In this document: positions 1-12,060 of the stretch, one piece after another
How the letters are laid out: every line of letters begins with the position of its first letter
Position numbering within the stretch: the first letter of the stretch is position 1
Assembly (NCBI GenBank): GCA_026545225.1
Contig: CM048854.1
Coordinates: forward strand, 26,270,730 to 26,334,729
Length of the DNA: 64,000 bases
Direction of reading: 5' to 3'
Source of the DNA: Cornus controversa
Taxonomy: Eukaryota > Streptophyta > Magnoliopsida > Cornales > Cornaceae
Notes under the pieces: generated by a model
The model's database searches: none
The model's input: only the letters and a program-made list of their open reading frames with translations
Told to the model about the DNA's origin: nothing
Position numbers and translations under genes: made by a program

Positions 1-435
1 CCTTGTGGATTGGTATATTTTTATTTTATATTATCACTCATGCTTTTAAGGATATGTTATGTTTTAAAGATTATGCAAGGGAAGGCATATTAGGATTTCC
101 TAATACCTAATAACTTATTTGTAAATTATATGTGGAGGCGTATTAGAATTGCCAAATACCTAATAAGATATTCATAAAATACGGATGTGGGCATGTCAGG
201 ATTGCCTAGTATTTAATAAGGAAATTACTTAGTATGTGTTCAGGCATGTTAGGATTGCCTATGATTTGAATTTAGGATACTTGCTCTACATTCATTGTGA
301 TAACGGATGGATTGATACAATGTGTTGAGTTGTCTAGTTTTGGGACATGAGGTTAAATGAGAATATGATATATTTATATATTTGTTTATTTTATTTTCCT
401 CATATAGAGGGTATGTTTATTAATACTTTGTTGGG
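1..435. other. Intergenic AT-rich DNA, no gene seen
   Basis: No open frame with recognisable protein similarity and no RNA gene is visible. Three loosely similar phrases containing 'aggattgcct' or 'agaattgcca' recur at about 90-260, suggesting decayed repeat DNA. The window edge cuts the unit. Confidence 0.4.
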
Positions 436-872
436 TCGTAGTAGAGGGAACTTGATCGTGGGTCTAATCCACTTTGTTGATATTTCAGGTCCTAGACCGT
501 TTCACCTCGAGATTAAAGTGTAGAGTTCGTAGAGTGTAACAGCCATCTTTTCTTACCAGACTTCAGTGTAAGGACTTAGTTTTTATTTATGTCTGAAATG
601 TGAACTTTTTTGGGATGTTATTTTAGATTATTTAATCTTATCTATTTTTAGGATTAGGGGTCCTTGAGTTACAAGACTTCCAAGTTATATTGCTTGGACT
701 CACAAATTTTTATTTAATATTGTTAATCATCTCAGTTAAATTTTCCTCTCGTAATTATTTTTTTTCTTTTGTCACTTGTATTCTGTACTTGTATGCTATC
801 AGTCGTAGGTATTCCTTATGTCTTATGTGTGAGACTAACTAACTCATGCATGAAATTTTATAGAGTATTTCA
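436..872 (-). repeat. LTR-like dispersed repeat, copy A
   Basis: Reverse-complemented, this stretch aligns base by base with 61662-62073 at the other end of the window. Shared blocks include one reading ctctacgaact, one with cataaggaat, and one with agttccctctacta. On the minus strand the similarity begins with TGAAATAC, a TG start as in long terminal repeats. Similarity ends near 436. It is probably a fragment of an LTR from one retrotransposon family, inserted in the opposite orientation to copy B. The family is not identified. Confidence 0.6.
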
Positions 873-1233
873 GACGTAACCCTAGAGTTGGGTGAACCAT
901 GTAAAATATTGTGTTATGCGTAGATTGTTTTGATTGTTATCTCCATATATGTTTTTGTGATTGTTGATGTGATGATATGTTTCCGTTGTGTCGAACAAAA
1001 GGGGATTAAATTCCCAACAGATCCTAAAACCATGTAATAATTTCTTCTTTTTGTATGAAGGCTTCATACTAGAATTTGATATATACGTGTGAGTATTTGT
1101 CTGTAGGCATAATGCAATACCTTTAAAGACAAACGTAAGTAAGTAAGTTATCAGTGGTTAAATAGTTGCAAATTAAAAATACCACTTCGTAATAGGATGA
1201 ATTATTGTAAGATAGAACTATTGAAAAGAAAAA

Positions 1234-2636
1234 AGTTGTCAAACCTCAAGGACTTGCGTTATTAGATTGGTTGTGTTACTTAGATTCCAAGTTTAATTCT
1301 AATTCAATTGAGAAAGAGTGATTGGTTGATTGTGTTCTTAAATTAATTAAGAATGAATAAAGCTGAATGTAAATGAAATAAATTGAGATGATCAAGGGAG
1401 AGAAACCAAGAGAATTTGGCTTCACCACTAACTTCTCAATAATGGTCAATTACACTAAATAAATGAAATAAAATGAGATGATCAAGGGAGAGAAACCTAG
1501 GGAATTTGGCTTCACTACTAACTTCTCAACAATGGTCAATTGCACTAAAAAAATGAAATAAAATGAGATGATCAAGTGAGAGAAACCTAGAGAATTTGAC
1601 TTTACCACTAACCTCTCAACAATGGTCAATTGCACCAAATTAAATATGAGTTGTGCGACTACAAGCGCACAATAAAACTGTTAAGAAAATTCATTCAAAT
1701 TAATCTAAGCGTAACTTGTCTTTAGTTAGCATGGATTATTTACCTATCTACTTCTAGTATAACACATCTTCCCTTACCATGAATTATCAAAGCCCTAATT
1801 AAAATGTTCAGTAAGTTCCAATTGCATGAATTCTATTTTTATAATCATTTAAAATAAAGTTGGAATTGAGATCAATCAAACTGAAACTTTATCTAAGATA
1901 AGATTAAAATTCCATTATGATTGAATTTAAAGCATTAAAATCTCATACAAAATAGCACAACTATAGTAGTTTACTCTAATAATGCAATTCATACATAGAT
2001 AAACTAATCTCCAAATCAAATTACAATTAAACTGTTGAAGAAGAGAGTTAAGATTACGTCAATTCCCTAGAAGAAGATTTAGCCGCTCATGTTTTTGGTT
2101 GGAGACTTGATCAATAATAAAAACACTATCTTTATGTCTCTTCTTCTCTAAAAAATAGTTCTAAAATCGCCCTAGTTGCTCTCAAAGTTGTCTCCTCAAT
2201 AATATTTTAATTCGGGTTCAAATCTAAACCAAATAGGAAACAAAACGCAACTTCCAGGTACAAGGGCATACATGCGCCCTTAAAAGACGCAAATGCCCCT
2301 TTTACACAACATATGCAATTTTGGGCCTGACTTGGCCCAATCTTCAATATGAATAGGCCCAATGTTGATTTTTTTCAATTAAACTTGTTTTTGGCCTCTT
2401 TCTTCGATCCATTTAGCTTTGTATCTTCATCATGAATTTGTAATCGTACTTCACCTCCTCTTTATATACATCAATAATGGCCCAATTGCAATGATTTTAC
2501 TAGAAATTACACTTTAGTCCCTGAAAATCAAATAAACTCAAAATTAATATTAAAAATACTAAGCAAATATCACCAAAGAATTATTATATGAAATTTTAAG
2601 GACTTGAATGTAGATCATTTTGGCGCTTATATATCA
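1234..2636. repeat. Dispersed repeat, probable solo LTR, copy 1
   Basis: This block is similar along its length to 46157-47376. Both open with a phrase ending in cctcaagga, contain an 'attaatctaag' segment followed by an 'aattatcaaa' segment, and close with a 'ggcgct(t/c)at' phrase ending in CA. The length, the TG-like start and the CA end suggest a solo LTR. No coding frame is present. A clean target-site duplication was not found, so both ends are approximate. Confidence 0.5.
1371..1640. repeat. Three tandem 90-bp repeats
   Basis: Units at 1371-1460, 1461-1550 and 1551-1640 each start with aaatgaaata and match at most positions, so the period is exactly 90 bp. Because 90 is a multiple of three, the minus strand shows a spurious open frame of repeated 30-residue blocks. 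The array lies inside the LTR-like repeat 1234-2636. The matching place in the related copy near 46300 has only one such unit, so the amplification is specific to this copy. Confidence 0.9.
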
Positions 2637-3049
2637 GTGACCAAGTGCAAGAAGCCTTTATGTCAATTAGCTACTAATTCACATTCAAAAGATCCTATTG
2701 ATCATTTCACCACATAAAATCTCTTTCTTTTTTTAAAATGGATCCTATCCAAGTTTTCCTTTTTGCAATCATTTCAAGGCAAAATCCAGCGGTTACAAGA
2801 GTGTTATGTAATCACTTGTTCAACTACCTACCATGTATGGTCACATACACAACTTAATTATAATATGGCATGAATGTAACTGTCCGATCTTGCATGGAGA
2901 TAATTAGAGAGAAAAAAACTTGGAGAGGATCCAAGTCCTTTTTCTTTTTCTTTTTTTATCCTGTAACCATAGCACTTCATTTCCCTCTTTCTAAAAACCC
3001 CTTGAGGAAAAAATGAACCCAAAACAATAGTTTTTTAATATTATATATA

Positions 3050-3237
3050 GGGTAAATTATTCTAATTACCCCTGAGGTTTTGCCTAAAATATGGTGGTCA
3101 TCCTCCTCTGAAGTTTGGTTAACTTTACTCCAGTTATCCCTGCCGTTAATTGATAGTCAACTCCTTAAAGTCAATTACATAAAAAAAAATGCCAAAACTA
3201 CCCTCAGTGGCAATAGTGCTAATGTGACATTATTGGA

Positions 3238-3283
<46 letters not shown>

Positions 3284-3471
3284 TAGTTAAAGGATTAGAA
3301 ATTGGGGTTATTTTTGCACAAAAACGTTATAACTTGAAAATACTTTTTTAATTGTATATTATATGTGATTTTGCTTAACAGATCTGACAGGAATGTCAGA
3401 GTAATTTTGCAAAAATTTTAATTTGAGAGTAATTAAGACAAACATCAGGAGGAGGTCAAAGTAATTTACCC
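3050..3471. mobile_element. Mutator-like MITE with 9-bp TSD
   Basis: The 422 bp element begins gggtaaattat and ends gtaatttaccc, giving short terminal inverted repeats. It is flanked by a perfect 9 bp duplication ttatatata at 3041-3049 and 3472-3480, which is diagnostic of Mutator-like elements, although the site is low-complexity. The ends 'gggtaaatta..acccc' resemble a very common class of plant non-autonomous elements. It carries a (TA)n tract at 3240-3281. There is no coding capacity. A relative lies at 56131-56584. Confidence 0.75.
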
Positions 3472-3563
3472 TTATATATAATATATAAAAAAGTTTATAT
3501 TTTATATATAACACTTTTATATATTATTTATATAACAAATGAATGTGAGTTTCTTGCTAAAAT

Positions 3564-4257
3564 CTAGAAAGCACGGACACTTCATATAAGGGTGCCGTGT
3601 CCGTGTCGGACACTTGGACACTCCTCGGACACGTGTCGGACACTCCTTAGAAATGTCCTAGAATTTTTTTTTTTAGGACAAGGCGGGGACACGGCAAGGA
3701 CACGTGGGGGACACGGCGGGGTACATTTTGTAATTTTTAAAAGTGCAAAAAAACCCCTGAACTTTTTCAAAGTTACAAAAAGACCCATTTGAACTACTTT
3801 TTTTAGCATTTCAGCCCCTCATCTTCTAAAAATTGACATCTTGACCCCTTGAAATAACTATAATGACATATTCCATTTAATATGACTATTATGCCCTTTT
3901 CTATATAAATATAGTATTTTCTAAAATAAAAAATTTTAAAAATAAAAAATAGTTAGATAAAATTCCTAAATAATAAATTTAGAAACAAAAAAAAATAAAA
4001 AAGACAATATAATGAATATCCTTTTTGAAAATACATTAATTACTTGATAATAAATTGAAGTATTTGTGTGATTTATTATTTTTTTATTGTTAAATTTATG
4101 GTATTGTGGATATTGGTTAACTTGTTGAATATATATTAATATATTATTTCATAGCCGTATCCCCGCCGTGTCGTGTCCTGTTTTTTTAAAATTTGCCGTG
4201 TCGCAGTGTCCGTGTCGTGTGGTATCCGTGTCCCGTGTCCGTGTCCATGCTTCTTAG
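3564..4257. mobile_element. Non-autonomous hAT-like element, copy 1
   Basis: The 694 bp element starts ctagaaagcacgg and ends catgcttcttag (imperfect terminal inverted repeats). It is flanked by a perfect 8 bp duplication gctaaaat at 3556-3563 and 4258-4265, as expected for hAT-type transposition. Subterminal regions are packed with 'gtgtcc/ggacac' repeats, including CACGTG cores near 3631 and 3700. The middle is AT-rich and non-coding. The short open frames over the GC-rich left end are artefacts of the repeats. Confidence 0.8.
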
Positions 4258-4265
4258 GCTAAAAT

Positions 4266-4388
4266 ATATATATACTAATATATGTCTGTGTCGACGCCAC
4301 TATAATGTACTCGGAATCGTGATTGTTAGATGACTGGTTAGATAGATTGATTTTAGACCGTAGATAGGCAAAGACATTTTGGACCAAG

Positions 4389-4427
<39 letters not shown>

Positions 4428-5381
4428 AAAACATAATATAAAACTGCTTTTATATTAGGTTCCTATAAAGTTTCTATATAAAAGCTATTTTTATATTCTA
4501 CATATAAAAAATGTTAATATATTAAAAGTATAGTTTCTAAGTATGTAGTATTGTATAAAATTAAATATACGGGTTGTTCTTTATAGAAAAAATATTTATA
4601 AATAATATATAGATAAGTATTATTCTGTAAAATATATTATACATAATCCAACGTGTAAAAAAAAAAATGTACACACAGTACACATATAAGCACACACGTA
4701 AAATAGATATGACGATACCCCCAACAGAAAAGAATTTCATTTATATTCAAAGCAGACAGGTTGTTGAGCCACGAAAAGTACATGATTGAACTGCCAAAAC
4801 CATCCATCTAACCTGCAGAGAAATAGAGTACTAAATGAGACAAAATATATTAATAATTCCGAGGCATATATGGATTATATTCCAGAAAAACAACCATTTC
4901 TATTGAAGTACTTCTAGTGATCCCCACAATCATGCATGTATGTCATTAGCAGGTATTTCCCAAAAAAACTGACATATACAAGAAATTGCTCTTCATATAC
5001 ATACATGTATATATATATACATATACATACATATATATATATCCTCTGCATTAGCTGCAACATTTAGTTTACACTTACATTTTCTTTTCTTTGGCTTACT
5101 TTACACTTTTTTTTCTTTTGTTGATTTCATATAATTCTTTGTTACATGATTAATGCTATGAACTTGAAAAAGGCCGTTCACCGGCCGTCTCACTTTTTTT
5201 GTGATTATGGAGTATCATTTTATGCCAAACTTCATACAACATCACATATGATGGTTCATGCTCCCATTTCTTTCACTTGATCGAAATCATAATAGTCGAG
5301 AGATGATTTATGGTTAAAATTCTTGCCTCAGTGTTCAAAATTTAAGGTTCTGATGAGCAACACATTTTATGTAGCAAAAAT

Positions 5382-5430
<49 letters not shown>

Positions 5431-5739
5431 AAACAAAGTCAACATTTACATAAAGTTTTAGTTTCATCAAGATCAATCATGTTTTAAGCTTTTGGAACAA
5501 ACATGAAATTTGCTCTCTTCTTCTCAAATTCTACAAAAAAAGAAAATGTTTAACCTTTAGGTTCTCATTTCATTAATGGTTTTGATCCCACCTTAATATC
5601 CCATATCTTTTTACACATGACATGTTAATTTGGAAGTCAAAACAATATTTTGAATATATCATTTCAATACATGACTATGAAAAAGGAAAGCTAAGTTTAA
5701 CCAATCATTTTGTGTTATATATAACTTCAGTAGAGCTGA
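4266..5739. other. AT-rich intergenic DNA upstream of the GT31 gene
   Basis: No coding region is seen. It contains long (TA)n microsatellites at about 4390-4421, 5010-5042 and 5384-5425. At 4284-4387 there is a segment related to the duplicated block at 11315-11948, sharing the phrase ttttagaccgtagata. The last few hundred bases should include the GT31 promoter. Confidence 0.5.
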
Positions 5740-5741
5740 GA

Positions 5742-5760
5742 CTATATATATATATATAAA
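5742..5760 (+). promoter_or_regulatory. Putative TATA box of the GT31 gene
   Basis: A TATATA run ending in TATAAATAC lies about 75-90 bp upstream of the first ATG at 5833. A start of transcription about 30 bp downstream would leave a short leader and make 5833 the first ATG. TA microsatellites are common here, so this is only suggestive. Confidence 0.35.
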
Positions 5761-5832
5761 TACAAGATATTGTGTATTGAACCAAACATTTTTGAAAGAC
5801 TTACAAGTTCCATCTAAATTTCTTCACCTTTT

Positions 5833-7525
5833 ATGCTTTGCTTGATGAAGAGCTTTAACAAGGCAGCATACAATAGGCTGCTGATGCTGACCGAAAAGAA
5901 GCTTACTGTTGGATTGCGGCATTTGATATCAACTCGGTGGCCGTGGCAGCTTGACAACGACTACTGCAAGAAAATGAGGGTAAAACTGGTCACCGGAAAA
6001 GTTATAATCGTACTATGCATCGCGAGCTTTCTTGCAGGATCATTTTTTACCAGCCGGACATGGACTAACCCTTCAGACAATAATAGTCATCCATTCTTGA
6101 GCATTCCCAGCAATGTTGAGAGGCTGAGAACAGTTACACATGATTGTGATCACAAACGTGTAAGTTCTATTTGTAGTTCACAATTTGGGGGGAAAAAATC
6201 AAACAATCTCACTATCTTCAATTAGTAATTGTGCATGTGTTTGATAAATACGAAAGAAAAAAAAATTTTGATCAGTTAGAAAGTTTTTATGTTTAATTAA
6301 TGTATTATTTTTTTTATTAGAAATTGGTTGAAGGAAATTCAGGAGACATTATGGGAGAAGTGGCAAGGACTCATCAAGCTATTCAGTAAGATAAATCTAT
6401 TTTTACGAAAATTATGTGTATAATTAAAATTAATCTGAAGTTATTTTTATTTTTATGTAAATTAAAATAGGTCACTAGATAAAACTGTATCTACATTGGA
6501 GATGGAACTAGCAGCAGCTCGGACAAGCCAAACAGGCAGCCAACTTTGGCTTGAAAGGGCTTCTAATCAGAGTCTACAGAAAGCTTTTGTTGTCATTGGA
6601 ATTAATACAGCTTTCAGCAGCAAGAAACGACGAGACTCTGTTCGAGAAACATGGATGCCTAGAGGTTCTTAGCTAGCCCTTTTTGGTTGATACTTGTATA
6701 TATATATATATATATATATTGAGTAGTAATTAACCTTATTTAGCTATCTAAAGTAAACAACTAAACATTGCTGGCAATATATAACAAATATCATATTTCT
6801 TGAAGATAATCATAATTCCCTATTAGATGTCTTGCACAAGACCATTTTTTTTTTCTGTACAATACATGGTGATTAATATATATATATATATATATATATG
6901 CAGGAGCTAAATTGATGAAATTGGAGAAAGAGAAAGGGATTGTGATACGGTTTGTGATAGGGCACAGCGCGACACCAGGAGGAGTTCTCGATCGAGCCAT
7001 TGATGCAGAAGAGGCCGAGAACAGAGACTTCCTGCGCCTGAAGCATGTGGAGGGCTACCACGAGCTCTCCACCAAGACCAGGCTCTTTTTTTCAACTGCA
7101 GTCTCAATATGGGATGCCGAATTCTACGTTAAAGTGGATGATGATGTGCATGTAAATTTGGGTAATTAATTTAATTTCTACTCCATTTTCTTGATGATAT
7201 ATATATACATATGTGCGTGTTAAAGTACAAATATGCATTATAATATGAAGTTTTGCAATATTTGTTATATACGTAGGAATGCTAGTGACTTCACTAACAA
7301 GGCATCGATCCAATCCAAGGATCTACATTGGGTGCATGAAGTCTGGACCTGTTCTATCTCAGAAGTAAGTTATGTTTTACATAATAATATTGCACTGACT
7401 AACTTCATAAATCATATCATTAAAATTTGCTATTAAATTAGCTAGCTAGGCAGTGATAGTGTATATGTTTGTGTGTGTGTATGACCCTCATTCTTGTTGA
7501 TGGTAACAAGATGCCAAAGTAACAG

Positions 7526-7563
<38 letters not shown>

Positions 7564-8076
7564 TGATATGTTTTGGGAATAATGGAACAGAGGGGTAAGA
7601 TATCACGAGCCAGAGTTTTGGAAGTTTGGGGAAGAAGGGAACAAGTATTTCAGGCATGCCACTGGTCAAATATATGCCATCTCCAAGGACCTTGCTGCCT
7701 ATATCTCTATTAACTCGTCAGTACCCTCTCTCTCTCTCTCTCTCTCTCTATCTCTATCTCTCTCTGTGTTGTAACATTGATGATACATACATGTGTGGTA
7801 CATATATAGGCCAATTTTGCATAGATATGCCAACGAGGACGTTTCTCTGGGCTCCTGGTTCATTGGCTTGGAAGTTGAACACGTAGACGACCGTTCCATG
7901 TGTTGTGGAACCCCTCCAGGTTGGCATAATGGCTCTCTATATATATATGAAATATAAAAGTTCGGTATAATTAGTACAAAGAGGGGTTAGCAAAATGTCT
8001 TTTGTTATTTATAGTATAAAATTACTTTATTTAATAATCACAACTATAAGTGCATTATAATATTAACGAACATACA

Positions 8077-8110
<34 letters not shown>

Positions 8111-10282
8111 AATCAAAATGAGTCGATAAATATATGGATTTAACTAATTTCATGTTACATTTGGAAGTATGGAATTTGCGTTTCGAAATTAGGATTGAAG
8201 ATCATATCAATTCAAATTTTAAACTAGTTCTCCTTCAATTCTAATTACAAAATGCCAATTTCATACTGTAAAGGCAGGATCAAAGCTTTCAAAAGCCTTG
8301 AAGTAACTGTAATCACCATGTCATGCACTACTAATAGAAGTAGAACTATATTTTAGGGTTTTAAAATAAGAACCACAACAAAAATAGCCCAAGAATGCTG
8401 TCTAGCCCCAATGCATTTTAACCCGCGCTATATCGCACTAAAATGTTTTAGATTTATCTGATTACTAATAAATTAACATTACAAAATATAGAAGGTTAAA
8501 ATACATAACTACATGCACTTGACATGAAATAAAACAACTCATATCATGTGATAAGTATAATTTTCTTTGAGATTTTGGATGATTAAAACTTTTTCAACTT
8601 AATGATATTCCTTTCTCCTAAAATTTGGAAGAAATTAAAATCTTATATTTTTTATTATTTTATTTCTTTTAATTAAAATTCAAGTATTATAACCTTTCTT
8701 TAAAATTTTAAAGCAAGTGTGTGAAAGTTATATTAATACATATGATACTATAAATAATCTAATTTTAATTTTACATATATAACGTATAAATATAAAAGGA
8801 ATGCTATATTCACACTCCCCTTTTTTACAATTGCATTCCATTTACTTTTTTCTTTTAAAAAAAATGACAAGAATGTCCATAAACTAATTAATACATCATC
8901 CCTTATTTTATAATACCACAACTACCATTTATACTATAAAGTTGAACTTTTTTTTACCTTCTTTAGTTTCTTTATTATGTTTTTTTTTTGGGTCTTATCA
9001 AAAGAGATAATTTTTTTTTTACATTTTTTACTCTTTACTACTTTTTTTTTTTTTTAAATCTTGTTAAAAGAGATAACTTGTTCATAATTTTTTTTTGTCT
9101 TCTCAAAATGGATAATTTATTCAACAAAAATAATTTTTTTTTTTGTTTCTTCCAATAAAGATAATTTATTCAATAGAGATAATTTCTTTTTTTGAACCTA
9201 TCAAAAGATATAATTTATTCAATAACGATAATTTTTTTTTTTTTTGGTACTCTCAATGTAGATAGTTTATTCAACAAGAATAAAAAATTTTATATACTTT
9301 TTTTTTGGGTCGTGTCAAGAGAGAATTTATTTAACATGGATAACTATTTTTTTTATACTTTTTAATTTTTAATTCCAACCAAAAGAAATAATTTATTTAA
9401 CAGAGATATTTTTTTTTATTTCATGACAAAAGATATAATTTCTTCAACAAATATATATCTACATATATTTTGGTCTTGTCAAAAGAAATAATTTATTTAA
9501 CAGAGATATTTTTTTTTATTTCATGACAAAAGATATAATTTCTTCAACAAATATATATCTATATATATTTTGGTCTTGTCAAAAGAAATAATTTATTAAC
9601 ATAGATAATTTTTTTTTGTCTCATAAAAAAAGAGAATTTTTTTTCTTAAATTATATTTTTTGGATCCGATCAAAAGAGATCAAAAACATTAAATTATCAA
9701 TGAACTAATAAATCTTATATATATAATTATATAAGAATAATTTTGTATGTGTATTATATATATAAAGATAATATAATAAATATAAAATATAATCGGAACA
9801 CAATGAGGCGGGAGTGTTTATCTCTATTCCGCCACACAATTTTGTAGATTTTTCTCGCTGACGAAAAACCATATCAAAAGTCAAAACAATTTGATGGGTA
9901 AAAGCTGTCATGCTTGACAGCTGCTGACTACGCAGGACCATACATCAACCCAACGCAGTAGTTATCCTTTTTTTTCAAAAAGTTTGGCCTATCAATCAGC
10001 CCATGTTGGATGAAATTAACTAATTTGTTTTTCTTTAAGTAAATTAAACATCTATGTTATATTGTTATTGTTATCAAACTAATCCCCTGTTGTCTAATCG
10101 TTGTCATATATATATATATATATATATATATAGATTGTGAATGGAAGACGCAAGCAGGAAACGTATGCGTGGCATCGTTCGATTGGTCCTGCAGTGGAAT
10201 CTGCAAATCCGTGGAGAGGATGAAATACGTGCATAATCTGTGTGGAGAAGGAGAAGGAGCTGTTTGGAACATTGATCTTTGA
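5833..10282 (+). CDS. B3GALT: Beta-1,3-galactosyltransferase, GT31 family
   Basis: Eight exons: 5833-6159, 6321-6385, 6471-6664, 6904-7161, 7277-7364, 7591-7716, 7810-7919, 10134-10282. All introns are GT-AG and the phases agree, giving 438 residues. The product is a Golgi type II membrane enzyme that adds galactose in beta-1,3 linkage to glycans such as those of arabinogalactan proteins or N-glycans. Visible features are a membrane anchor (about residues 52-66), a DUF4094-type stem region, and a Galactosyl_T domain with [26 protein letters not shown], the metal-binding KVDDDVHV (Asp 274-276), [11 protein letters not shown] and a Cys-rich end with DCEWK and DWSCSGIC. Starting at the ATG at 5974 would give 391 residues, the usual family length, and place the anchor at the N terminus. 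Starting at 5833 adds about 47 residues that I do not recognise. The 2.2 kb last intron is full of repeats. The exact acceptor sugar cannot be read from sequence. Confidence 0.92.
6878..6899. repeat. (TA)n microsatellite at the exon 4 acceptor
   Basis: An alternating TA run fills the position normally held by the pyrimidine tract, ending four bases before the AG at 6902-6903 of the GT31 gene. Similar runs lie in intron 3 at 6699-6718, in intron 5 at 7530-7559 and in intron 7 at 8082-8107. Confidence 0.8.
8990..9690. repeat. Degenerate repeat array in the last GT31 intron
   Basis: Some 15 loosely similar segments of about 40-50 bp repeat the pattern 'caaaagagataat', 'ttattcaac', then a T-run. 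Within it, 9381-9480 and 9481-9580 are adjacent 100 bp units that differ at one position, followed by the start of a third unit at 9581. The array is non-coding. It looks like a minisatellite that expanded by unequal exchange or slippage. Confidence 0.8.
10107..10132. repeat. (TA)n microsatellite abutting the exon 8 acceptor
   Basis: The alternating run ends directly in the TAG acceptor of the last GT31 exon, whose first base is 10134. Length change here would alter the 3' splice site environment. Confidence 0.8.
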
Positions 10283-10687
10283 GCTAAAACTATATCCCAC
10301 AAAATGAGAGAGTGAGTCATATTTTAGTATTTTAGTGATTGAATCAAATTAAGCTTATGTAACTTCTTTTAATACGTGAGTTAATTTTACACATTTCGGA
10401 AGATATTGGAATAAAGTTAAAAGGTTTTTATTAGCTTCTTTTTTTTTTTTCTCTTCCTGTTGATAATATTCCCAGCCTAGATTGACAGAACCCTGCAACC
10501 AAACACTGCTACATGGAGACCAAATACGGTTGTTTAATGGTCGGTTCGGGTGGGTCAGTTCCCGGTTAACCGACAGTGGAAAAGAAAGGGTTGCCTGTAG
10601 TATTACAATTTATAAAATTTTATAAATTTTTATTCAAACCGAATTTATAAAATTTCATTTTAATTTATAGAACCACCTTTATAGAAG
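10283..10687. other. 3' flank of the GT31 gene
   Basis: Probable 3' untranslated region followed by non-coding DNA. No clear AATAAA signal was singled out. A T-rich run lies at about 10438-10450. No other gene is seen. Confidence 0.4.
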
Positions 10688-10695
10688 ACCACAAA

Positions 10696-11159
10696 CTAGG
10701 AAGCACGGACAAGGTATGACACTATACGGCGATAATAAATATTTAAAAAAAAAACAGACATGGCGAGAATACGACTATAATGTAATATATTAATATGTAT
10801 TCATTATTTAATAAAAAAAAATTATACTATAGAAATATTTCAATTCATCGTCAAGCAATTAATAATCAAACAAACTTATAAACAAAAATAGATAAATAGA
10901 TTAAAATATATTAAAGAACCATACTTATTTACTTCTCTACATATATTTAGTTCAAAATAACTCACTCGCATATAAATTTCTCTAGAAATACTTGAATAAA
11001 TATCATTATTATGAAGTGTTTGACACGTATTCGAAGAGTGTTCAATCAGTGTCCGAAAAATGTTCAAAATAGAAAAATATAAGAACACTTTTGTAAAATA
11101 TTAGACACATATTCAAAAAATGTCAGAGTGTTGGACAGGACATCCTTTGTGCTTTCTAG
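10696..11159. mobile_element. Non-autonomous hAT-like element, copy 2
   Basis: The 464 bp element starts ctaggaagcacgg and ends gtgctttctag, flanked by a perfect 8 bp duplication accacaaa at 10688-10695 and 11160-11167. It is shorter than the copies at 3564 and 28175, and its subterminal 'gacac' repeats are fewer and more decayed. It is non-coding and AT-rich inside. Confidence 0.8.
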
Positions 11160-11314
11160 ACCACAAATAAATTCTAAATAAAACGAATTTCACTGTGAAG
11201 ATGAGGAGATCTTACTTTATGAAAAGATGGAGACAATATCCGTTTAGCTAGTGCATGAATATCGTATGCTATCAAGTTATCATGTGACGTGTCCAATGTC
11301 TACTCCAAATTTGA

Positions 11315-11764
11315 CGATAAAAAAAATATTTGGGGAAGTGATATTTTCTGCAACATACGAAGAGTTGTCGGAGAGAGAGAAAAGAGATAAGATTATATTA
11401 TATGTACCCCCACTTGGTGCATTTAGAAAATGAGACTCTAGTTGGTTTGTTTGTTCGTCTTATATATATGTACCAGGGTATCTTCGTGCTTACGACACTA
11501 TCGCGCACTAACAATTGTGACCGTTAGATGAAATAATTTTAGACCGTAGATAACAAAAGATATTTTGAACCGCATAATTAATTTTTTAACAACTTTAGAC
11601 TGTTGAATCACCGATAAAAAAAAAAAATTGAAAAAGTGATATTTTATGCGACATACGAAGAGTTGTCGGGAGAGAGAGAGAGAGAGAAAAGAGATAAGAT
11701 TATATTATATGTACCCCACTTGGTGCATCTAGAAAATGAGACTCTAGTTGGTTTGTTTGTTCGT

Positions 11765-11808
<44 letters not shown>

Positions 11809-11948
11809 CTAGGGTATGTTTGTGCCTACGGCACTATCACGCACTCGCAATCGTGACCGTTAGATGAAGTGATTTTAGACAGTAGATAGCAAAAGACATT
11901 TTGAACCGCATGATTGCTTTTTTAACAACTCTGGACCGTTGGATCATC
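11315..11948. repeat. Tandem duplication of a ~300-bp segment
   Basis: Copy one is 11315-11611 and copy two is 11612-11948. Both run from 'cgataaaaa' through 'acatacgaagagttgtcgg', 'cttggtgcat' and 'ttgtttgttcgtctta' to 'gaccgttagatga'. Copy two is longer because of a (TA)n expansion at about 11767-11800 and extra GA units. The segment at 4284-4387 is a related single copy. It is probably a decayed mobile element family. A short open frame at 11251-11433 over copy one has no recognisable product. Confidence 0.8.
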
Positions 11949-12060
11949 GTTTTTGGTCTAATTAGGCCAAGTTTAAATGTAATATAAATATATATATATA
12001 ATTAATTAATTAAAAAGAAGAAGGCAAAAATAAAGTCTACGAGGCTTTGAAGAGGTCTGT

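Noticed and set aside
3592-3809. Open frames on both strands near the GC-rich patch
   Set aside because: Both come from 'ggacac' subterminal repeats of the hAT-like element, with no recognisable product.
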